From Amoebophrya sp. AT5.2 (Eukaryota > Sar > Dinophyceae > Syndiniales > Amoebophryaceae), in assembly GCA_005223375.1 (NCBI GenBank), contig RXOD01004408.1, positions 1 to 22,800 on the forward strand: a stretch of 22,800 nt of DNA, read 5' to 3'. Under the pieces are notes generated by a model, which was not told the DNA's origin, did not search any database, and saw only the letters and a list, made by a program, of their open reading frames with translations. This document shows positions 10,901 to 19,530 of the stretch, in pieces. Each line of letters begins with the position of its first letter. Position 1 is the stretch's first letter. The translations under genes were made by a program, and so were the position numbers.

Positions 10901-13900
10901 ACCAGTGCAACTGAACCTGAAACCGCGCAGCAGCAGTCAAAGCACACTGCCCCTGCTTTCTTTTCATTTCTGCCAGTAGAAAACGAGACGACAACAAGAC
11001 GAATACACGTGAAATACCAGTGAAATACGACACCACAACAACACAAAATACAACAAGACCGCACATGACCCCAGTGGAGCCCAGTCCCTACCGCACCAAA
11101 TACGCGACCAGCGACAAGCGTCGCACTCCTTCAGACTTGATCCCGGGGAAATGCGTTGACTCTCTCCTTAACGTTGTACGCGCGGAACCGCCGGCTGAAG
11201 AACAGCAGGTTGCAGATCTCGTACTCCCGCCGCGCGATCGCGTAGTGCAAAGCGTTCTTCCCGAACAGGTCGACAGCGTTCACGTTGTCGTCGGTGAACA
11301 GAAACCCGCACGGACGCAGCAGCGAGGTCAAAGTAGATCTAGTCGTTGTCGTAGAAGTTGTAGGGGCTATTTTTGTGCTTACCGGCATGCCCCCGACATT
11401 CCTACTATCGCACCGGGCCTCGTCGAGCTCGCCCAACAGGACTTCGACGACGCGCACGAGCCCCATGCTGCAGGCGGCGGACAAGAGGGTGCGCCCGTCC
11501 TGGTCACGGAAGTTAACCAAATCAAACAGCAGCTTCCGATAAACCGCCGGATCCGTGTTTTGTGGGTGGATGACCAGCTCGCAAAAGTCCTCCGTCACGC
11601 GCGGATCGGAATTGGTTGGATGGTGGTCGCCTGCTTGGTGAGATTGTTGTTGAGAAACAAACGGTGCATGTTGTTGGGAAAAACCCCCTCCGGTTGCGGT
11701 TCGCCCAATTCCGGGTTGCTGCCCCCCAACTGGTGGGGCCATGTGCAGCACCTCCGCACCTCTCTTACTTCGGTTCCCCCCAAAATACTTGCCCCCGACA
11801 CCCGCCTGCGGCCACTTCACGCTGCCGCCCTCCCCGTTGTAGGTCTCCGGACCACCAACCGGGGGGATGCGGCCGTATACAGGATCACCTCCCCCAAACG
11901 CCGGACTCGCCAATGGGATGTATTCCGGCGAGTACCTCGAGTGTTCCTTCCCGCTGACCAGGCTGTTCGAACTGTTGCCCCGCGCACTGTCGGTACTCCA
12001 GTCGTTGATGCTGCAGCGCTTGATCAGCAGACACAGCTCCGTGAGGATTTTCAAAACCACACCCTCCCGCCGCTTGTAGATCGCGTGCATGAGGATACTG
12101 TGGCCGCCGCGACTCGCGTGCTCGAGCAGCGGAAACTCGATCTGTTGTTGTTCCCCATAAGATCGGCTCCCGCCTTTTTCTTTATTATACACCGAAGCCT
12201 CCCCCACGTACTCCCGGCCGGCGGGCAGCTTCCGGAGGTGAAAGTGGCGGTCCGGGTTGCCCGCGACGTCCACCGAACTCACCTCCGATTGGTCTTCGCG
12301 AGATCGGACAGTATCAACTTCTACCGGAGGTGGAGGTTTGCTCGTCGCGATGGTGCGCCACCCGTGCATTTTCTCCGGCGACTCCAGGCAGAACTTGAGC
12401 AGCAGGGCGAGCATGCGGCCGTCGTTCGCGTCCACCGCGTCGAACAGACAGCTGTTGCCCTTCCGGTCGTGCGCGTCGGGGCGCGGGATTTGGGTCGCGT
12501 GACTGGTTGAATTCAGAAAATTTGAATTGGTGAAAAAGTTCGCCGCGCGTCTCGAGACGTAGTTCGTCTCCATGCGCCACTTGTCGTTTCCTGGTCGCCC
12601 GGAGAGCAGCCTCACAACCGCCTCGCCCCACCTCTGTTGGACGCAGATGTGGAGTAAGGTTTTCCCCTCCTCGCTGTCGCAGCCGTGCAGCAGCTGGAAG
12701 CGAGGACACTGCTCGAGCACGGCCTGGGCGACGACCTCGAACCTTTTCGGGAAGTGGTACAGCTGCTGGTACGCGCGGAGCATCAGGCTGTTCCCCTTGC
12801 GGTCGGTCGCATTCAACTCGTGGGAGGACATGGCGTGGACCAGCTCGCGCGCGTGGTGCAGGGAACGGACACCGGATGGTGACAGCAGCTGCTTGGTGGC
12901 AGCGTTTGAATTTTTTTCCGCCGGCAAGTGGTACTTGCTCGCGCCCACGAAGCAGACCACCTCGAGGGCCGTCACAGGTCTGGTCACGATCTTGCCCGCC
13001 CGATTGTTCCGATTCTTCCTTTTCGCGGGGCCGTTTCTAGCGGCCTTTTCTCTCTTGAGCGCCCCCAAGTACGTCATGGTGCCCACCTCTACCTGCCCCG
13101 ATGGGTCCCTAATGACCTCCTCGTCGCCGCTTTCCTCGTCGTCCGAAAAGACCACCTCGTCCCGTTCCTCTTCCCTCATTAACGTCTTCCCGCAGATCGG
13201 GCCACTTCCACCCTCCAGCCGACCGCCGCTGCTGCCGTGGCGCGACAGGAACTCAAGCATTCGCAGACTGTACCGCGTGGATGCCTCGTCACCCAATTCA
13301 AAGCGCCACGTCTTGTGGTTGCGGACGTCCCCCGTGAAATCCCGCGCAGACCCCACGTGGTGGTGCTGTGCTCCCCCGCCGTGCTGAACAAAGCCTCCTT
13401 GCTGCTTAGTCCAATCAAACTCGCTCGGCCCGACATACACGAGCAGTTGGCTCCTGTGCGGGCTCGCGGTTGCGGTTTCACCTCGGGCCGGGCGGTCGAC
13501 GAGTTCCGCGCGCACCCCCTCGGAAAACAGCCCCGCGTAGGCGTCGTCGGTGGATTCGAGAATGCCCGCGCGGGGCAGGCCCATCTTCCCGATGACGTTC
13601 CATCGAGTCGCGCGTGCATACTCCAGCAGCTCCGAGAAACGGCTAATATTGCCCGCGAAGTCGGAAAACTCCAGAGTTTTATGAAGGGAGCCGGCGGAGG
13701 AGGCCAGCGTCCGGCCAGGTGGATTCGATGGTGGGGATTGATGGTGCTGGGATCTCGTCATGCTCGTCCGATGCAGAGCAGCGGGCATTCTGTGAACCCC
13801 CTCTGCCGGTAGTAGCTCTCGCCCCGTTCCGGGCCCGTTCTTGCGCAGACCCGCCTGGTAGAGCTGGTGTGAGCCGAGCATGCGGTCCACGCGCGCCTGC

Positions 13901-15057
13901 TCCTCGCCATGGTACAGCGAGTTGTGCGTACCCTCCAAGTTGTTCGTCCCCGACATGATTGATCCCCCCATCGCTCCCGCCCCACCGCCACGCGCCTCTG
14001 GGTGCAGGATGTCTTTTATCCTCATCCGCGAGAAGGTGCTCTTCCCCAGCGCCGGTTTTCGCCCGCCCGATGCTCCTGCGGACGATCGAAACTCCGCTGC
14101 GTGCAGACTACTCAGCTCGTCCACGGCGACCAACTCCAGCAGGTGCATTGGAAGCAACCCGCACTGGAAGACTTTATACCCCAACTCCAACGCAATAACG
14201 TATTTTGCCTCCTCGGCGGTGAGCGTCTGGAGGATGTAACTCGCTCTCGACGGGTACGCCGTTCTGCCGTCCGGAGAAATGAAGGCAGATGAGGGGTCGA
14301 GGTCGTCCTGCAGCTTGCCGAGGCCTTGGTTTGTGGAGCGATTTGCCAAAACCTCTACATCATCTCCCAAGACCCCTTCGGAAGTAGAGGCCAGCTCCCT
14401 GCCGAAGCTGCTGCTTCTCCCGCCCGCCGCCGCCGCCTTCGACTGCGCGCTCCCGTAGGCGTTCCCCGGAAAGGGCGGCAGCCGGGATTTTGACCTAATA
14501 CCGCTGTTCTTTCGCCTCTTGTCCTTCGGCAGGTCGAGGAACGGCTTCGCGTCGTATTCTCGCACCAGTGTTCCCGGAGAACTGTCTGTCGAGCTGTCGT
14601 TCGTCAGCGACCGCAGGTCGACTGGAACCGATCGCCGGCTTCGTCCCCCCACTTCTACGCCCCCCACCAGGCTCAACCGTTCTCTCACGCTATTTTCCTT
14701 CAGGTTTGTGATCTCAACGATGCTCGCATCCGCGTCAGCGATGTCCAGATCCCGAAAGGAGCTGCGCGGCGGCGGGGGGAGCGTACTGTTGTTGAAGCTT
14801 TGCGTTGCGGTATAATTGTAGTTGTAATTATTGTTCGTCCCCTCGTCGATCTCCTGCGCGGGCGCTTCCGGGCGGCAGAAGGAGTTGTGGTTTTTGTCCC
14901 GGGCGCGGAAGCGGAGGAGGTCGTCGAAATAGTCCAACAGATCGATCTCGTATAGCCCCGCGGCCGACTGCGGAACATTAGGAATCCTGTCGTTCAAGAT
15001 CTGCACCACCAGACGCGCCTGGGGCGAGTCTTGTCTGTTTTTCGGATGCTTCCTCAT
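4939..15057 (-). CDS. Giant ankyrin-repeat protein with long disordered regions, 4 exons
   Basis: Exons 15057-11154, 10767-5956, 5752-5544 and 5214-4939 give 9201 nt and about 3066 residues. Degenerate ankyrin repeats lie between residues about 735 and 1298, for example EGKTLLHICVQQRWGEAVV, GHSILMHAIYKRREGVVL, DGRTLLSAACSMGLVRVV and GKNALHYAIARREYEICN. They are separated by long low-complexity insertions. The rest is rich in Arg, Glu, Ser, Gly and Pro, with a nine-Gly run, and looks disordered apart from charged helical stretches, such as EEEIAEAKAKQLRAKQEMA and the region before the exon 2 end. Exon 2 has no in-frame ATG for about 140 residues although the text is clearly coding, so it needs an upstream exon. 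Joining it to the ankyrin exon on CAACG is in frame. The two downstream introns are GT-AG (AAAG/GTACTG...GGCAG; GAG/GTGAGC...CACAG). Function is unknown; scaffold or host-interaction roles are guesses. The single-gene model is the main uncertainty. Confidence 0.7.
7013..7034 (-). repeat. Trinucleotide tract encoding polyglycine
   Basis: A CTC/TCC-type run on the plus strand reads as nine consecutive Gly codons in the giant ankyrin protein. It is a likely slippage-prone spot and lies in a region with no other structure. Confidence 0.85.
9136..9180. repeat. Perfect 18 bp hairpin inside an open reading frame
   Basis: Left arm 9136-9153 and right arm 9163-9180 are perfect reverse complements around the 9-base loop CTTCTCGCC. 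The unit is 45 bases (15 codons), so it does not break the frame of the giant ankyrin gene (about residues 1831-1845). Nine bases of the arm (GACAGCACA read on the minus strand) recur in the flanking exon 5 bases beyond the hairpin. Confidence 0.9.
10768..11153 (-). mobile_element. Repeat-bounded non-canonical intron joining the ankyrin exon to the disordered exon
   Basis: CAACG is present at both edges (plus coordinates 11154-11158 and 10768-10772) in the same codon phase. Splicing on it gives KERVNDPEIARFFAERHH and continues the last ankyrin-like helix. An equally phased CAACG occurs 18 bases earlier in the exon, so the left edge could shift. The interval contains two clusters of GTGAAATACGA-like short repeats (10836-10874 and 11001-11051). 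A pyrimidine run and CTAAC lie just inside the right edge, as at a branch point. I see no strong terminal inverted repeat. Confidence 0.55.
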
Positions 15058-15083
15058 CGTCAGTGTCGACGGGGGTAGGTAGG

Positions 15084-15341
15084 ATGAGGGGAGGAGGCAG
15101 CGACCTGGATGAAAACAGGAGGAGCCCCGCCGACAACCGGTCTACGCCTGTCGACGAGGAGACTTCTGATGAACATTATGGTGTTTTAATTTCAGTGTTG
15201 GGGGATTTAATTTCGTCGGCTGGCCGCGGCGCCAGCCGGGTCGTGTACTACGTGTGTGAGTATGGAGGCTCTATGGTACGGGGGGTAGCTTCCAATTTTT
15301 TTTGCGATGAGGGTCCCTGGTGGTGCGGATCATATCGTTAA
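15084..15341 (+). CDS. Possible small plus-strand protein, 85 residues, weak
   Basis: An ATG-started frame with an acidic, hydrophilic first part (GSDLDENRRSPADNRSTPVD) and a more hydrophobic second part with several Cys and Trp. It would diverge from the giant ankyrin gene with only 26 bases between the two start codons, which would be unusual beside four co-directional genes. No family is recognised. It may simply be an open frame opposite the leader of the minus-strand gene. Plus-strand splice-like words (TTTCAG, GTGAGTATGG) inside it mean that, if it is real, its structure could differ. Confidence 0.18.
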   Translation: MRGGGSDLDENRRSPADNRSTPVDEETSDEHYGVLISVLGDLISSAGRGASRVVYYVCEYGGSMVRGVASNFFCDEGPWWCGSYR

Positions 15342-15467
15342 TGGGAAATAAGCCCGAAAAAAAGGTTCATCAGTGGTCCATGGGAAAGAGACCGACCCGG
15401 CGATGAAAAACCAGCACTGAAAAACCATGGCACACGCACGAGAAGCAACTACGGAGCATCAGGGCAC

Positions 15468-15504
15468 GAGAAAGAAAAAGAGAGAGAGAGAGAGAAAGAA
15501 AAAG
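15468..15504 (+). repeat. Purine tract with (GA)n flanked by a repeated AAAGAAAAAG
   Basis: An uninterrupted A/G run with a central GA dinucleotide array and the same ten-base block on each side. Polypurine runs of this kind can form triplex structures. It lies about 410 bases upstream of the giant ankyrin gene. Confidence 0.85.
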
Positions 15505-16092
15505 ACCGAGCAGTCAGTACTGCTTTCACGGAAGGCCTCAGCGCTCGTCCGATAGCAACACGAAACGGAGAATTCTGCTGCAGACGATTGAATCCGACAA
15601 CACAAACCGACGAACGATTTTGCTTTCTGGTTTCATTGGAACGATACCGACACGGCGTTTTTGCTTTCATCGGTGACGACATGGAAAAACAAACAGCCTC
15701 TACTGCTTCGAGAGAAAAAAACATCCGGCGTTATAATGTGGTATCGCAGATTCATCCAACCAAAGTGCGCGGCAAATTTTTCTGCTTCAGCGGGCGCAAT
15801 TTTCCGCTTTCCTTTGATTTCGTTCTACGAACCTATATGCTCGTTGCGTCGATCGTGAAAGAATATAGCCTCGGTCGTGGGCAGTTCAGCTTCCTTTTTC
15901 CTCGCATCGGATCGGCATGGGTATGCAGACGCAGATGGGCTCGGTTCCTCCATGACAGCGTGATCCATCGCCCTGCCTCCGGTGAAACACTTCCCCGAAG
16001 ATGAATCTCGCCCGTCTCACGATCCATCGGGTATCTTCTACTTCCATCTCGCAGAAGATTTATGTAACCGGTAGATTCTCTTTCTCTACTAT

Positions 16093-18616
16093 CTATTCCG
16101 CCACTTTGAGGGTGCTTCCTTTCAGAATGGTACCCCAGCCGACGAGGCGCCAGTGCTTTTCGATCCTCCGGGAGAGCGCGACCTTGTCGCCGGGCTGGGC
16201 GCAAACCGGATTCGTGAGCTCGATCTTTGCCTTGTCGACGGCGTCCTTGTTCTCCGACTTCTTTCCCCCGTCCTTCATCCCCAAAATCCGCCCCCCCACC
16301 GCCGTGGAACCCACATTCACCATCAAAATCTCGCCCGTCGAAAGTTTCTGTGATCGAGATTTGCGGTTTGGAAATCTATCAGATTCAACCGATCATGCTA
16401 ATTTTTGGGGCGGCCTGTCATTTATATTCCTTCTATTTCCTTGGCTGCTAAGAAAGTTCTAGTATAGTAGTAGTACCTTCACTTTGTTGCTCTCGCCTTC
16501 CTTCACTTTCAGGCCGAGAAGTCGCTTCAGCAGGTAGTACTTGATTTCCACCTCCACAAATATCTGTGGCATGTGTCCCGGCACGCCAAGCATCTGTAGA
16601 AAGAGCATTTTTGAATATAAATCCATTGATACGGATACTGTCCAATTGCGCCGATTATGTGCTTCCCGGAATCAATCACAATTCCAAGCCCAAATCCAGC
16701 CATTCAGAGAAGTCCACAGCCAATCTGATGAGAGATGATGAAAGAATGCAAGAAATATCGTACGTTCCCCAGCAGGTGGTCCGCTCGCGTGAGCGTTGGG
16801 TCCAGCTTGGTCCCCACGGCGATGAGTCCCCCGGGCACTGCGTACTGGAGCTCGTTCTGTTCTGATTTCAGCTGGCACACGTAGGACTTCAACGGCTTGC
16901 ACACGGGGCCCTCCTTCGTCTTCGTGACCACGCCGGGGCGGAACTCGATTTCTTGGTTCATCTTCAGCACCCCCCTCAGAATGGATCCCCCCGCCACGCC
17001 GCCCTTCAGCTTGGCGATCTCCTCGCCCGGCTTGTTCACATCGAAAGAGCGAATCACAATCATCGACGGCACAGACTGGAAATCACGCGGCGGGATTGGA
17101 ATCTGCGTACACAGATACCGCGCAACGATGTCCATGTTGTACTTCAGCACCTGAGGTTGGGGAGAGGTCGATCGATGCGATCAAGCGATGATGTTTTTTT
17201 AGATCCGATTCACAGAGAGAATCTCCAGAGATAGAAGCTCAACAGTTTCATTTAATTTTCCATCGGAATAAATATATGGGAATGCGGATAGGGTGCTCAA
17301 ATGAAAACAAATCAAATGTTACCGCTGATATTGGGATGATTGGCGCGTCCTCTGCAACGGTGCCCTCGACAAACTCCTTGATATCCTTGTGCTGGGCGCG
17401 CGCTGCCTCCGCTTTTATCAGCTCCACTTTGTTCTGATCGTGGATTTATTTTTAGACTGCTGTGGATTTTTCAAAAAAGACTTTGGGTTCTTTGGTTCTG
17501 GAGGGTCAGCAGCAGTCTACTTTATCCTGGTAGCACTAGCATCTGGACCTCACAACTCGAGATCGAAGTAGCAATCCATATCGAAGTCATCATGAGGATT
17601 TACACACTTAACAAAAAGGTACCTGGAGGATGATGATGTGCTTGAGCTTCATGATTTCCACTGCGGCCAGGTGTTCCAGCGTCTGCGGCTGCGGACATGG
17701 CTGTGGGTGGGTTTTTTCATTTCTCGATGTTGTGAGTTGACAATGAGAAGGCTCTGACAGGAGGGCACTTAGCTAGGACTAACTTATTTCCCATCGCCCC
17801 TGGTGAAGACGAGCGTCGAGAAGGCCACCTCCGTCCATCAAAAACACAATCACTATTTTTCGTATCATAACAAATCGACATCGATAGCTCTCTATTGAGT
17901 ACCTCGTTCGAGCTGACGAGCAGGAGTGCTGCGTCCATGACTGCGGCTCCGTTGAGCATGGTCGCCATCAAAATGTCGTGGCCCGGGCAGTCGACGAAGG
18001 AGATGTGCCTTTGCAGCTTCCAGTTCACGCTTTTTTCCTCCGCCTCCCCGACGTTCAGCCGCCCCGTCCACTCGTCGGGCTGCGAGCTGCCCATCGAGCA
18101 GTATTGGTACGCGGGGTCGTCCACATCCTCCGTCTTGTACAGTTTGGCGTTGGCGTACCCAAGCTTGATCGTGATGTTCCGCTCCTTCTCCGACTTGTGC
18201 CGAATCGTCGACGTACCCGTCAAAGCCTTCACCACGGTGGATTTACCTTATTTCATCCATTTTGTCCATTTTGGCGATAGTTAGGATGTCTCGGGTAGCT
18301 ATTCCGATAAATTCTGATTGAGCTTGAAGTAAATTCGTAAATTAAAAGAAGTGTCTGTCTACTATAGGTTCTTTATGCGAAGGGGAACAATTGGCCGGCG
18401 GAGGCGAGAGGAATTCATTCTCCGAGCATCAATATTTCATCATCGCGGAAGTATCTATTTGGAGGGATCGATACCATGCGCCACGTGCCCGATGGTTCCT
18501 ACGTTGATGGTGGCTTGCCTTGCGATGACCTCCCGAGACAGCGGCGTAAGTCCAGCGACGTCCAGCTTCGCCAAATCCTGGATCGCCAGTCCGTTTTCGT
18601 CGACCGCCGGTGCCAT
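16093..18616 (-). CDS. EIF2S3: Translation initiation factor eIF2 gamma subunit, complete, 7 exons
   Basis: Exons 18616-18475, 18246-17903, 17700-17623, 17433-17323, 17150-16764, 16593-16477 and 16347-16093 total 1434 nt, or 477 residues, the normal family length. It is the GTPase subunit that carries initiator Met-tRNA to the 40S ribosome. Motifs are GHVAHGKST (G1, residues 43-51), [12 protein letters not shown] (switch 1), DCPGHD (G3), [64 protein letters not shown] and [16 protein letters not shown]. The start is the ATG 14 codons into the open frame, matching where family members begin before [18 protein letters not shown]. All six introns (129-228 bp) are GT-AG with donors GTAC, GTAT or GTAA. 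Two oddities: the G4 motif reads NKVE (residues 189-192) where the family usually has NKID, and the zinc-knuckle cysteines are mostly missing. It is otherwise well conserved. Confidence 0.97.
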
Positions 18617-19530
18617 GGCTTCACAAGAACTCAGCAATAGATTATATGGTAGCAAAAGAATTATGAATGCAATAAGTATGCGTGGTCGTGGTCAATGCAG
18701 GAGCTACGACGCGGGCTAGCGGCATCGATATCAGTATCACTAATACGAAAGCGCGTCTAGCCTACTTTGAGTATGACACTGTACTTTTGTAACGAGCGTT
18801 GGTAAGAGTACAACTCCGTGCTCGGGTGTAAGGGTCGGGTACTCGCCCGATAAAATACGCAACTTTTGTTCTGCAGCCGTTGCAAGCCAGTAACAACAGC
18901 AAGCAGGACGAGGAGATGATGAGAAGGATCGAAGAGATTGATCTGAAGCGATCGTGATGAAGATGATCAAATTCAATTCAACAATGATAGGATCATGATA
19001 TCTATCAGATTTCACAGCACGGGAACCGTCACATGACATCCGAGACAGCGCAGCGCACGACAGGCACCTGCTCTTACTCGACCCCTTCTGCGATGAGATC
19101 ATAGTCATACACTTTCTGCGATGAGACACTTCACGACTCCGCACTTTACTGCTCCTGGCTCCGCGCCGTCCGTTTGTTCGGGGAGCCCCTCTCGCGAGAA
19201 CGGATTTTTGGGATTCTCTGTTCGAAGTTCCAGGAAAAAACATAAGTATCTGAGCATCTCGCCACCACTTTCGGTTCCGTCACACGGACCAGGTCCTTCG
19301 CAATACCCGCGCTCTCGGATGACCTGTTCCATGAAGCCACGGACCTGTCATGCGTGCAGAAGGCGAAGCGCCTCCGGAACACCCGCCCCGAAATGCTGCA
19401 GATCTGATCACGGGGTGATGCGGAAAAGCGACAACACATTCACGGACGAATGCGAAGGTGAAGGTACTGGGCCTCCGGTTCATGGCCCAATTCCTTCACC
19501 TTCGCATTCTCCCGCACCTTCTGCGACCTT
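18617..19530. other. Intergenic stretch between the potassium channel and eIF2 gamma
   Basis: About 0.9 kb. It contains a 13-base direct repeat TTCTGCGATGAGA at 19086-19098 and 19114-19126 and the hairpin at 19448-19509. Several open frames of 60-100 codons overlap on both strands around 19120-19440 without a recognisable domain. A last channel exon could hide here if the stop at 19531 is not the real end. Confidence 0.5.
19448..19509. repeat. Hairpin, 26 bp arms with two mismatches, 10-base loop
   Basis: Left arm 19448-19473 and right arm 19484-19509 flank the loop TCCGGTTCAT. It begins 22 bases past the proposed stop codon of the potassium channel. It could be a 3'-end structure or part of an unrecognised intron beginning at the GAC/GTATGA donor-like site that overlaps the stop. 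Confidence 0.88.

Larger units (their letters stand above)
15058..16092. other. Intergenic stretch upstream of the giant ankyrin gene
   Basis: About 1 kb. It should hold the 5' leader of the ankyrin gene and the 3' end of eIF2 gamma. Apart from the purine tract and the weak plus-strand frame listed separately, I see no coding character. The other open frames here lack domains and have no matching splice continuity. Confidence 0.55.

Noticed and set aside
11020..12510. Plus-strand open frame of 496 codons
   Set aside because: It lies opposite the ankyrin exon, in a codon-biased GC-rich gene whose reverse strand tends to stay open; it has no domain and the minus-strand reading has clear ankyrin repeats.
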